NCBI RefSeq assembly: GCF_032118995.1
Contig: NC_092648.1
Location: forward strand, 5,471,001 to 5,535,000
Direction of reading: 5' to 3'
Length of the DNA stretch: 64,000 nt
Source of the DNA: Asterias amurensis
Lineage: Eukaryota; Echinodermata; Asteroidea; Forcipulatida; Asteriidae
Below, one piece after another: positions 44,945-55,674 of this stretch (positions within the stretch are counted from its first letter, which is position 1; each line of letters starts with the position of its first letter). Under the pieces are notes generated by a model. It had not been told where the DNA came from. It made no database searches and saw nothing but the letters and a program-made list of their open reading frames with translations. Position numbers and translations under genes: made by a program.

Positions 44945-45960
44945 CTGTGTAAAACAAACCAAAAGTAATTTATTACAGGCATAAAATTTCCGCTTTGGGA
45001 GAGCAAGGCCATTGTTGTTTCATTTTTGTTTTATCTTGGTCACTTGAAAACTTTTCACTGGACACCAATGCCAAGACCAGAAAAGCAGAGGCCATGCCAC
45101 TGTGTTTTATTTCTGGGCCCAATGTCATAGAGCTGCTTAAGCACACAAAGTAGCTAAGTACCAAACGGTTTTGCTTACCAGAATAAGATAACCAGCAATA
45201 ATGAAAATGAAATATTTCCTGCACAGAGAAGAAATATGTGAACCACCTCATGTCAAATTATCCGTAGCCTTCCACGTTAAAATATTTTTACTTTCGGGAG
45301 TTTCTTGAGTAATTATTTTCCTTTGAAAAATATTCTTGCCACAATAAAACCCTGACACGACAAAGGAAATACAACAACAGTTCTCATAATTAGTTCTGCA
45401 TGGGAAATTGAGTAAGCACTGATCACCATGATATTCCCAGAACCTTGGCTGTGGTTTAATGGAATCTCTGAATGCTTGGATAATGGTGGATAATGGTGAA
45501 TAATGGTGGAAGCCTGTCCATGTTGTTTGCCACATTTGTACAACATGGAAAAAGCTAAGATCAATTTTAACTGTTTGTCAATCCTAATCGCTAAGCAAAA
45601 TGTGATGTCACATTACAAATCTCTATTAAAAGTAGTGCTTTGTGAAATAGAGCCCACGAAAAATGCTAACTTTCACTGGAGACTTTGAAAAGCACCAAGG
45701 CAATGACCTGGGCAAATGAATCGCAACTGTTTGGGCAAACGTTGTTTATCTTTGGAACGATTGGTGCGCACTACGCGATATCAATATGGCGACGCCCTAA
45801 AATGAAGATGGCGACACACCTTACATAGTTTTTTTTTTTTACTTTTACTTTGTTTTTGCTGTAGGTATATCTTCTTCTGTACATCATAACATCAACTATT
45901 AAATGAACTATGTTGTTTCACCTCTGCATTATCAATCCCCGAATATATACTGTATATATG
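44945..45960. other. intervening sequence with repeat fragments
   Basis: GGGAGAGCAAGGCCATTG near 44996 is the shared block beside exon copies. A single end of the GGGCCCAATTTC MITE family lies at 45115-45190. A three-fold GATAATGGTG run lies near 45480-45508. Two ATGGCGACG-type motifs occur near 45785-45812. Confidence 0.4.
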
Positions 45961-46420
45961 TGACAAAGAAATAATACTGTATGCTTGTCCGCCTTTTCAA
46001 AAACCACTCGCCAACACCTCAGAAGTGTGTTCGTGTACAGTTGCCAACGTTCGTCAACGGTCGCAGCGCACAACTTGTTCAACTGGAAATTGTTGGCAAA
46101 CGTGCACAAACATTGGCAACATTTGTGCGAGTGGAACGCACCCCAGGACATGTTGTCCCTTTGAATTCCTACATGAATAGACCGATCCAGTAGGCTCCGC
46201 CCATGACGCATGTGTGAGCAAGAACACACTGGGCTCTCCAATGCCTTTCTGCACAACTCTGTCGCGCGCCAAGCATAAGCGCACGCATGTCGGACCTTAG
46301 TGTCGGACCTTCGTTGCGTTGTGATTGGTCAATACGCAATGGGGCAGAGCTTAATGGATCAGTCTATTGGTACTAGAGTTTTAGTTTATACCTTGTATGT
46401 AAAGGAGAGATGAGTTCTTA
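45961..46420. repeat. first copy of a direct duplication, carrying a MITE
   Basis: TGACAAAGAAATAATAC ... CACTCGCCAACACCTCAGAA ... GCGCACAACTTGTTC ... CACCCCAGGACATGTTG is repeated at 46431-46685. Here it is split by the MITE at 46179-46365. The end (ACCTTGTATGTAAAGGAGAG) corresponds to the donor half of exon copy M3, so a fragment of the exon was duplicated too. Confidence 0.9.
46179..46365. mobile_element. MITE with CCGATCC...GCTCCGCCC ends, copy 2
   Basis: Starts AGACCGATCCAGTAGGCTCC and ends GAGCTTAATGGATCAGTCT. AT stands on both sides. The sister duplication at 46431-46685 shows the unfilled site (GGAATCGGTACTAG), so the exact borders can be read. Confidence 0.88.
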
Positions 46421-46430
46421 TATATGTTTG

Positions 46431-46685
46431 TGACAAAGAAATAATACCATGTTTGCCTTTTCAAAAACCACTCGCCAACACCTCAGAAGTATGTTCGCGT
46501 ACAGTTGCCAACGTTCGCCAACAGTCGCAGCGCACAACTTGTTCGACTGTAAATTGTTGGCAAACGTTGGCAACTTTTGCGCGAGTGGAACGCACCCCAG
46601 GACATGTTGTCACTTTGAATTGCTACAGGAATCGGTACTAGAGTTTCAGTTCATACCTTGTATGTAAAGGAGAGATGAGTTCTTT
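46431..46685. repeat. second copy of the direct duplication, MITE-free
   Basis: Same text as 45961-46420 without the insertion. It runs into exon copy M3. Confidence 0.9.
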
Positions 46686-46774
46686 CAGATACCACACTCA
46701 TTGTGTTTTCAGGAAGCTATGAAGGTCAGACATCTTTGCTGATGAGTGGATCCCTTTGGAGATGGCAACCATCA
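46657..46774 (-). pseudogene. repeated-exon family, minus array, copy M3 (118 nt)
   Basis: Starts after CATAGGACGCAG and ends ACAAG|GTATGA. GTTGCCATCTCCAAAGGGAT with CCACTCATCAGC matches M5. The frame reading MVAISKGIHSSAKMSDLHSF stays open for about 25 codons. Confidence 0.55.
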
Positions 46775-47199
46775 CTGCGTCCTATGAAAATGAAAACAAA
46801 GCGCACAATAGAGTCAATTTATTTCTCCAAATACTGGCCAATTTCAACAAAAATCCATTAATTTTACCTCATTCATTTTCATTTGAAAATGAATACTCTG
46901 TTGAATCAGCACGCAACAGTCAAAAGGAGTCATTAAGCAGTTAAGCATTCACTGGCCAAACAAGGGTATTCAGTTTCACTCTGCCGCAAGAATCATTCAA
47001 TTCGGTAAAGCTAGCAGCAAGAGCTGGTCAACAATTTAATTTTATTATGAGCAAACATTTTCTAAATATTTGCATTCAAATTCAGAATTGTATATAATGT
47101 GTTTACTGATTTGTAGCTGCCTATATAAAAGCAGCGAAAACTCATTTCTACAATAGTTTGGCGTTATCTCCCAAATAAGCCTAAGCGATTTTTAATTAA
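46775..47199. other. spacer without recognised gene
   Basis: Short ATTTTCATTTGAAAATGAAT palindrome near 46875; otherwise nothing assigned. Confidence 0.3.
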
Positions 47200-48740
47200 A
47201 AGATGGCTGCCGTGGTCAGTACAGAGCAGTGATTAATGTAGGTAGTGGAAACTGGTTGAAGCATTCAAGAATAACCAGGCTGACTATCTACAATTAGCAG
47301 ACACCAAGAGATAGGCCTATACTGCAAGGTCAGTATAGTGGCAACACATTTGCGTACCGGTCGTCTTAAAAAATGGCCGACAGGGGAAGCACACAACACC
47401 AAGTAGATCAGGAAATGCGAGATAAGCTACATACACTGGGTGACAACCCTCTTCTATTACAGAAACAGATGAAAGAGGAGCTCCAACATTTGCTACCAGA
47501 CAAACCAACTGTGTCTCCAAGTACTATTGGCAGAACCCTAATAGACGGAATGCTAATGACTCTCAAACTAGCAGAGGACGTGCCTGATGCCCGCAACTCA
47601 CCAACAGTACTCGATATGCGAGTAGAGTACGCGTAGTGGTTCATGCGGTACGAAGTTGTCGGCCACTGCGTACTCATTGATGAAGCGGACTACAACATTT
47701 TGACAAGGCAGTCTTTTGGTAGAGCGCCTCACTGAATCCCAGCAAGGCGCGTTGTACACGCTCAACGTGGATGCAACTGTAACGTGACACTTGCTGATTT
47801 CCGGGGAGATTTGCCTTGTAAACCATGGCATTTGAGACTGTAACAAGAGAAATATTGGAAGGGTTTCTGGCCGCAACAGCCCTTGAATGTCAAAACCTGT
47901 TCCCAACAGATGAACCAGTCTTTCTTGGATACGACAATGCCAGACCCCCCATGTGCCCAGCTCACAGCAGGACTCAACCAGCAGATCCAGTTACAACGAC
48001 TACCACGATATTCACCATTCCTGAACATGACTGAAATGGCCCGTTCATCATTCAAAGCTGGCATGATCTACATGTAGCTCTCCCAGAATGGCAGCAACGA
48101 GTAGGTGACCGGGAAACGAACCAGTCTTTCTTGTATGCGACAATGCCAGACCCCATGTGCATGCCCAGCACTGAGCAGGACTCAATCAGCAGATCCAGTT
48201 GAAACGACAGCCACCATATTCACCATACCTTAACATGACTGAAATGGCCCATTCATCATTCAAAGCTGGCGTGATCTACATGTGTAGCTCTCCCAGAATG
48301 GCAGCAACGAGTACGTGACGGGGAAAGGATAGGAGCCACTCTTTCTTGGGTACACACTGCCAGACCCCATGTGCATGCCCAGCACCCAGCAAGACTCAAC
48401 CAGCAGATCCAGTTGAAACGACAGCCACCATATTCACCATTCCTGAACATGACTGAATTGACCCATTCATCCCGTTCATCATTCAAAGCTGGCGTGATCT
48501 AGCTCTCCCCGAAAGGCAGCAAGGAGTAGGTGACCAGGAAACAGTAGAGGGGTGACCTGCTGCTAGCAGTGGCCCAGCAAAACATTGGACAAATAACTCA
48601 TGACAAACTTGTCAGACAGTATAATCAAAGCCAGACCTACATGTACATGCCAAGATGTCTGGCACATCAGATCATTGAAGGTTTAAGAAGAAGATGGAGA
48701 CAAAAACAAACCCAGAAGGTAGAGATGGTTCTTGTGATTG
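47200..48740 (+). pseudogene. Tc1/mariner-like (IS630 superfamily) transposase pseudogene
   Basis: Broken plus-strand frames read in transposase order. HTH-like QADYLQLADTKR lies near 47260 and HLLPDKPTVSPSTIGRTLID near 47490-47550. LAEDVPDARNSPTVLDMRVEYA comes next, then VVGHCVLIDEADYN (first catalytic Asp region) near 47650. LEGFLAATALECQNLFPTDE precedes LGYDNARP (second Asp region) near 47930, then LPRYSPFLNMTE near 48000. VAQQNIGQITHDKLVRQY and PRCLAHQIIEGLRRRW close it near 48570-48690. Family enzymes cut and paste DNA with a DDE/D triad. Frame shifts and stops make it dead. The segment from the second Asp through the N-P motif is present three times. Terminal inverted repeats were not identified. 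Confidence 0.82.
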
Positions 48741-48764
48741 ATTTAACATAGAGACCTAGTAGTC

Positions 48765-48890
48765 CAAATTTGTTGCACAGGCTGTATACTCCAAGGGAGG
48801 CCAGTAAACAGGGGTAATAAGGTTGGAGCGCTTTGAGAAGCCCTCCGTGTGTAAAAAGCGTAATATAAAAACCAGTTATCATTCTTATTG
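48765..48890 (+). repeat. SINE tail fragment
   Basis: GGAGCGCTTTGAGAAGCCCT ... AAAAGCGTAATATAAAAACC resembles the 'GCGCTTTGAGA ... AAAGCGCTATATAAA' 3' tails shared by many deuterostome SINEs. The head was not found. Confidence 0.45.
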
Positions 48891-48940
48891 TGGCATAGTG
48901 AGGTACTTGGTTGTTTCAAGGAGGATTTTATTCAATTTAC

Positions 48941-49032
48941 CTTCATTTGAAGAGCCTTCTCATGCCCCAGGTTGATGTCCAACAGTCTTCTTTGTTCATG
49001 GTTCTCATTTCATAAGCTTAACCACAGTATAG
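48941..49032 (-). pseudogene. repeated-exon family, minus array, copy M2 (92 nt)
   Basis: Bounded by TTTCTACACAG and ATGAAG|GTAAATTG. AAGCTTATGAAATGAGAACC and GTTGGACATCAACC match M6. Stops occur in all frames. The shared GAGGGCAAGGCC block lies beside it at 49086. Confidence 0.5.
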
Positions 49033-50002
49033 CTGTGTAGAAAGACAAAAACATTATTACCAGAATGAAATTTCACCCTTGATCATGAGAGGGCAAGGCC
49101 TTTTTCGTTTTGCAAAAGGCACACCCATTGGAAAATCTTTAATCTACATGTATGGGAAACGTTTGAAGGGGGCACCAAGGCTGAGACAACATAGGCCCGC
49201 CATGTCCTCAGTGTTATACCAGGCCTTCAAGTCACAGTTCTATAGCAAAGGCCATCACTTCTATCCTAAAATATAAGTTTGTACGGGAAACTTGTCAATG
49301 ACCACAAATGACAAGACGGGGCAACAGAGGCCATGCCAGATGCATTATAAATAGTGAAAAACCGATTCCACATTATGCATGACATCAATGTTTCTTTTTT
49401 AATAAAACGTTCACTGAGCGATAAACTCCAAACAGGAAATCAGTATTACTTATTTCTCATCGAATGTGACATTTCAGACAGAAATATATCATGTTTCTAC
49501 TATAATCATTAATCAATGTCTTTTATTAATTAATTGTGAACTATGGAGGTTTTGAGGAAATAAATAAATTTAAAAAAATTAAGTCGGATGCTTGTGCCTC
49601 CACCACTGAATATCAGATAGGTGTCGGATATATTTTAGCTTAAATTTAAACCCTTTATACAAAAAGTTAACTTTTTGGCACCTGTTTTTAAATCAAAAAT
49701 CCAGTTAGGGGCTATGCAAAATGAACTATGACCCTTCACCTCTTACTAATTATGTAAACCCTTACTACTAATGTTTTTGATACATTTGGTTTTGAATGAA
49801 GGAAAGTGGAATCAACTTATGTACTAAAGAAAGTGCTAAATAATTTGGTCTCAGAATTCATCACTGCAATAACATCTTTCTGAAAGTTTGTGTATATACT
49901 CAGCGCCTTGAGTACCTCGTTTGATTGATACGTCCACTATATACGACTTTGATATTATTAGGCATATATTATTACTGACGATTATCCATGAGTTTCCCTT
50001 AC
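49033..50002. other. presumed intron between M1 and M2
   Basis: Holds the shared GAGGGCAAGGCCTTTTTCG block with GCACACCCATTGGAAAATC. The rest is AT-rich with no gene. Confidence 0.4.
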
Positions 50003-50128
50003 CTTTTATCAAGGAGAGAGCTGTTCATTTCCCGGACTCTTTGTACATTGTTAGGAAGCTCATCAACTGCAGGTCTCATGACATCTACTTGGTTGATGAG
50101 TAGATCTCTGTGGAGATGACAACCCTTG
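50003..50128 (-). CDS. repeated-exon family, minus array, copy M1 (126 nt, open)
   Basis: Starts after GTTTGCATGATACAG and ends ATAAAAG|GTAAGG, both good splice borders. The length is a multiple of three. One frame is open throughout, 42 codons: KGCHLHRDLLINQVDVMRPA, then VDELPNNVQRVREMNSSLLD, then KR. It corresponds to the frame open in plus copies P3 and P4 (KAQHLQSDLPINVDV). The second half looks helical and amphipathic. It is the best-preserved copy on this strand, and a possible real exon. Confidence 0.5.
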
Positions 50129-50414
50129 CTGTATCATGCAAACAAAGAAAACAACAATGCTTGACTTTAGCTTCGACATGTTCACAACAAAGCACAAGGG
50201 AAGATAACCTTTTTACTCTTTCACCAATGTGTGATGAGCACTGTAAAGTCACAAACCTCAGAAAAGATGTCACACATCGAAAGAAACAAACAATAATTGT
50301 TATGTATCCTTATGAAATCATGACATCATTAAAACCAACATGGAATCCTTACACCTACAAGTGAGAAAAAATAATTAAAAAAAATATTTGCCTCCCATGT
50401 ACAAGTTCAAAGCC

Positions 50415-50495
50415 AATTTTTACAAAAAGGGATCTCATTGAGGTAAATTTTTCATATCTAATGAAAAAGTGGTGGCGCCATATGGAAACTTTTCC
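50415..50495. mobile_element. hAT-type MITE, truncated copy 5
   Basis: Only the right two thirds remain (TTTTTACAAAAAGGGATCTC to GGAAACTTTTCC). The left terminal repeat is missing. Confidence 0.85.
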
Positions 50496-50902
50496 TTTTA
50501 AATGTATACATTGGATGAGTTTTATTAAAAAAGGGGAGATATGCCAGTTACATTTAAAAATGTTGAGATCCTGACAATATTTTCAATGATTTTGTCCTTC
50601 TTGGTTTTCTTTGCGTAAATACCTCCATATTTTATTCACATAAATATCATTTTTATTATTTTTAGTTGAAAAAACGAAGGTTTTTGTATCAAATTTAGGT
50701 AACTTCTCTTATCTTAAATTTTGCTAGGTTTAAGTAGCAGTATCTCTGAAGGCACTTTCATTTATTGTAAAAAATGAATATAATATGCAAATATCAGTGT
50801 AGGCCTATATCCAGAACGCAAAATGTCACAGGGTTCAAACCTACACTAAAAAAAAGCTAATAATAATAACACCAATTCAGCTGTGTATGTAACTCAATTT
50901 AC
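50496..50902. other. spacer without recognised gene
   Basis: AT-rich; nothing assigned. Confidence 0.3.
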
Positions 50903-51034
50903 GGATAACTTTCCGTATGGCGCCACCACCTTTTCACTCATTTTTACAAAAAGGGATATATCAATCAGGTAAATTAGATACTATATTATTTTATTTCGAA
51001 CGAAAAAGTGGTGGCGCCATACGGAAACTTTTCC
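50903..51034. mobile_element. hAT-type MITE, copy 4 (132 bp)
   Basis: The ends are GGATAACTTTCCGTATGGCG and, from the right, GGAAAAGTTTCCGTATGGCG. The exact 8-bp direct repeat CAATTTAC flanks it at 50895-50902 and 51035-51042. Confidence 0.95.
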
Positions 51035-51234
51035 CAATTTACTTATTTTGCCCATTTTTGTAGAGCCGGTCACATCTTTGTGTGGGTTCAACAGCGCCCT
51101 CTTTTGATATTTTGCTATTGGCGATAAACCTTTTGCCTCAGTCATGCCAAAAAAAATCCCTGAGTTTCTTTAAATTCACCGGTTGACAATCCTATAACGA
51201 AAACATCCTTGTCACAAACAAACTAGTAACTCAC

Positions 51235-51400
51235 CATCAACTTGTGGTATAGGTGTGTCATTGAGAACTCAGTTTAATCTTGAACTTGTCGGAGAAGAAG
51301 GCATGAGACGTCTTAGTTTGGTGCGTCTATTTTGTCCTTTAAAAATGGCGGTGCTATGGCGATGCTTGTGTCACGTGATCATTCACTACGAACTACTGAG
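51235..51400 (-). promoter_or_regulatory. possible minus-strand promoter and noncoding first exon
   Basis: On the minus strand, CCGCCATTTTTAAAGG (a YY1-type motif) precedes a stretch ending at the donor GATG|GTGAGTTAC at 51235. The first ATG frame here stops after 11 codons, so it would be a leader exon. It lies about 1.1 kb upstream of copy M1. Position and motif only. Confidence 0.25.
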
Positions 51401-51710
51401 GGCGTTTTTCTACTCATCACCAACACCCCCCCCCCCCCCCGATCCGACCAAAGACCAGTACAATAAGACGCTATGTTTTGAACAGTTTACTTCAACCATG
51501 CGACAATCCTTCATCGATTGTGACAACAGTGGCATGATACACCTTGTTTTTTTGTTCGGGGCGGGATCAAAATAGGGGTTAGACATAATATTGGGGTGCC
51601 GGGTGTGGGTGATCACAGGGAATTCTATCGATATATTTTCTACTGAGGGCGTTTTTCTATTCATCACGAACACCCCCGTCCCCCCCCCCCCCCCTATCCG
51701 ACCAAAGAGG
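51395..51710 (+). repeat. direct duplication of about 55 bp with poly-C
   Basis: GAGGGCGTTTTTCTACTCAT with CAC(C/G)AACACCCCC, a poly-C run and ATCCGACCAAAG occurs at 51398-51452 and again at 51645-51707. Confidence 0.88.
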
Positions 51711-51904
51711 CGTTTGTACACAGTTTGACATTATTGGGGACCAAAATTAATCTCTTGCCACATCCGATGATTTAGAGCTTTTTTCGAACTTATATTCCCC
51801 ACCCCACTGAAAAATCACAAGAACTAACAACTTGCTTGTTGTTTTGCTCGTTCAGTAAAATACAATTGTGTAAGTAGCAAAGCACTGTGACTGGAATAGA
51901 GTTA

Positions 51905-52216
51905 ATGTTCAAAAGTTAATAACCCGCCGAGAAACCTTTCTTGGTATCGAGTAATGGGGGGGGGGGGGGTTGATAGTATAAATTGTGAGAAACGGCTCCC
52001 TCTGAAGTAACGTAGTTTTCGAGAAAGAAGTAATTTTCTACTAATTTGATTTCGAGACCTCAGATTTAGATATTTTTCTTTCACTACTATCTCGCAACTT
52101 CGACGACCGATTGAGCTCAAATTTTCACAGGTTTGTTATTTTGTGCATAATTATGTTGAGATACACCAAGTCAGAAACTGGTCTTTGACATGTACCAATA
52201 GTGTCCAGTGTCTTAA
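51905..52216. repeat. 380-bp palindromic repeat family, copy 5, truncated
   Basis: Starts inside the family and keeps AACGGCTCCCTCTGAAGTAA and TCGAGACCTCAGATTTAGA. It ends AATAGTGTCCAGTGTCTTA. Half of the central hairpin and the left terminus are missing. Confidence 0.85.
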
Positions 52217-55200
52217 AACATCGGTCTCATCACACATGATCACACTAATAGCGACTTTGATTAGACCAATGTTAAAAGAGAGCCATTTTAATACACCTCA
52301 ACAAGGTGGGCTAGTGGCCTGCATCAGTATGGACAAGTTTTGGGAATCATAATTGCTACCTTCTCGTGACGGATGCCAAGACCTTTGATGAAGCTAAACA
52401 GCACTGTCAGAGTTCTTTTTTGCCACGCCTTTGCAGACCATCGCATCTGACGCCTAGGTCAACCGTGTGGTAAACAAAGTCCCAGAGCCTCCTCGGGGCT
52501 GTATTCCACGGAAATAAGATGATAAACATTGTGAAAATGATAGTTGTAGTTGGGGGGGGGGGGGGGTAGGCTACACCTACGAATCAAGCAACAATGTAAC
52601 ATGAAGCTTTGACAGGACACATTATTTCATTTAAGTTCACACTCCAGTGATTTATTATTGCAATAGCTATTTACTTTCAGAATTGGGCATTCTTTATGAC
52701 TTAACACAACTGACACTAAATCTAAGCATATTGTACAAGAACGAACACTACAGACATGACAATGTTTATAGCTAAAGCGAGTCGTGATTTTGTACATCGA
52801 TTGGCTAGTTTTATAAGAAACTTTCTCCAACTCATATTTTTTATATTATTATTGAAAGCATTTGGGGGTTGCACGTCAGATACATGTGTTCTTGTGTTCA
52901 TCTATTTCAACTTGCATTATGTCATCTATTATTTAATATATTTATTTGTAATGAACTAAACTACCTCGTTGCGATTGGAATTCAGCTGTTCATTCTAAGC
53001 TCTTTTAAAATGGTAATAATACACTATTGGTAGAGCTGATCAAATTGTTGCAGACAGCGTTTGTGTTTTGTGTGATAAAACAAAGGCTATTCCGCTGTGT
53101 GAGTCAGAGGGAAAAGCTTAAAACTTTGCAAAATGTTCACAAAAAACAATGCTCCTAATTTTGGGTATAAAAACTCAAAACGGCTGTTGTTGATGTTGTT
53201 GTTGTTGTTGTTGTTTTTTTTTTTTAACTTCCAGACACACTTTTCTCGAACTATGGCTTCTTAAGAAGGAAAATTCTTCACAACAAAATGTTCCTTTGTA
53301 ACCATCGGTATAAATATCTGTTATACAAGGTGTCGCAAACAAAACTATTCACATTTAAAATGACTGCCAAATAAAAAACAACAATCTGGGGGACGAGGTT
53401 TATATGCATAGAGAGCTTATGAAATCAACTTTCATATTATGACAAGTCTGAAAATAATTTATGCTTGGGTCAGCACTACTGCTCACTTTTGTAAAGTGGA
53501 GTTTAGAAAAAAAGTATTTGCACACTACTTCCAGCCCGAGCAGCAATATCATGCATGACCTTTTTTAAATTCGAATAGAATTCATCCAACGGCCAATTTC
53601 ATACACTTAAACATTTCTCAACTAACCTTTATTCAATGACATGAAAACAACTACACATATCCGTTATGAAAGACTGTAAAAACTAAGGTGCTCTAGAATT
53701 GCTATCCATCTTAATTATCTCAGAAAAACGACATCGTATTTTCAGTATGACTTCTCCCGAGGATTGTCAAGATATCGTCACTTCGGATAGCACCTCGGGA
53801 ACTCCGTAGAACTCGAATGTGACTAATCACAAACGGGTACGTCATAAAACTGTACAGTGTTCCACAATAATCCACTCAGTTTTAATAATAATTGACATTG
53901 TGTGGATTTTGTTTTGTCAACAAAGTTTTGGAATACATTTGCATAGAGACGTCAACCTCATTGTACCAATATACCCCATTGATATGACGTAACAGCACAA
54001 ACAGCGCCCTCACTCGGGTCAAAGGATTACCTCTTATTGGCTTAGAGTGGTTCACTTGCATGTTTCCATTTGTTGACCTTAGAGCAATGATGGCCAATGC
54101 AAGGGGTCCATTACAAGGTGCTGTAAGAGTGTTATTACTTTTCGGGAGTCTCCTTCCATTCCACTGAATTACGGCCTTTAATTTTCACATTCCTTTCTTG
54201 TATATAAAATTAACACCGCACCATCATCAAGTTTGTATTGCTACTATATACTTATTTAAAGAGTGACTACCGTATAACTTCCCTTTAAATAACGTATGTT
54301 AGACCCATTAGCAACAGTGGTCATGTTGATATCACATAGACAGCAAAGATGGATTGCACATGACGTCATTGACCACTATCTTTGGTAGCCTTTCAAGCGT
54401 GCACGTTTCATCAAAGATGGCGGCTGATGCATAGGTACCCTGTGTCTCACTCAACATCTATACATTCTTAAGCTACAATGTATCTGGTAGTCCACTACAA
54501 GGCACCAAGCAATTTTACATAATTTAATGTAAGGCCTAAATGCATTTGCATACACCGATGCTTTCAAACCTTACGATTTCCTTGCCATGACTTCGACGTA
54601 CTTCTAGAAAGGTTCGGCAATGGGCCATGTCCTTTCAGACGGTAAACATGAATGACATGTTTTTTTTCCAAATAAATTTCAAAGGGAACTGGCATTAATG
54701 AACTACATTTCTTTCCTCAAAAGTGATTCTCAATTGATGTTACTTTCTAATGCCTAAGTGAACCATTTCGTAATAGTCCAGTATGATAGATGTTCTTTTA
54801 GTGGAAGAGTTTTAGTTCTTTCCGTTTTCTGGTTTCAAATAAAAAACATTGGAAAAAACAGCGGGGAAAAGTTTGTGCTTTCTCATGAATCTTACACTAA
54901 TCATTATTCTCATTTCAAGTTTTATCGAATCTTGAGAAATAAACACTTCTATCACCACTGTTAGAAAAAATGTGTTTTCAAGTGAAATCTCATTTAGGTA
55001 TATATTATATCGATCTCTTACGTCTTGCGTATAAAAAGTATCACAGTTGAATGAACAGTTTTTTGTTTACCCAGAAGACACAAAATACGCGTACATCTAT
55101 GGAGCAATAAACTATTTTCTGCTCCGTGGTACATCGAAAGTCTTGAGTTACGAAATTGCTTACATAATTCCTTAAACATCCAAATTTGAAGACAATTGTT

Positions 55201-55605
55201 TTTGAGCAAAAACTGTTATAAACCACACAGTTATAGACATCCTAATGGTAAATTACATATAAAACGAGTAAACATAATGTCAACAATGTCAGTTTCCAGC
55301 CTCAGGAACAATGTATTGTTATTTTTGTTTCCTGGCTATTTTAGGATAGGATATACCATATTTTTGTTTCATACATCATTGTTTCATAGACAATTGTCAA
55401 TGGTGTGGTGTTCCCCCATCAAATAAAGCAAAACAAAACCAATCAGACTGTACTAGATATACATTTTGTTAAAAAGAAACCTCAAAATTGCATCAGTGCA
55501 TATTTAACCTTGGTTGTTTTGTTTTTAAAATAAATTATCTCTGTGTTGTCTCAACCACGCCGTGTCACTTCACTCCTGCCGTCGAAACGAGCGAACGGCC
55601 GGCCT
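52217..55605. other. no gene recognised; probably includes the 3' region of the minus-strand gene
   Basis: Several poly-G/C runs, a GTT microsatellite at about 53189-53217 and many short frames without domains. The part just left of 55606 would carry the 3' untranslated region of the FN3/VWC gene; no clear poly(A) signal was located. Confidence 0.35.
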
Positions 55606-55674
55606 TCAGTCTGCTGCGTCCAGCAGCCCCGCTTCGCTGTCACGGCGTATGCTCAGTCCATTCACTTGGATATC
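55606..55674 (-). CDS. last coding exon: end of the cytoplasmic tail
   Basis: Follows the acceptor TTTCTGTTTCGCTTGTGTTAAG, starts in phase 0 as the previous exon requires, and encodes DIQVNGLSIRRDSEAGLLDA, then AD and a TGA stop. The patch is GC-rich in an AT-rich setting, as expected for coding DNA. RRDS could be a phosphorylation site, by motif only. Confidence 0.7.
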   Translation of the reverse strand, partial: DIQVNGLSIRRDSEAGLLDAAD

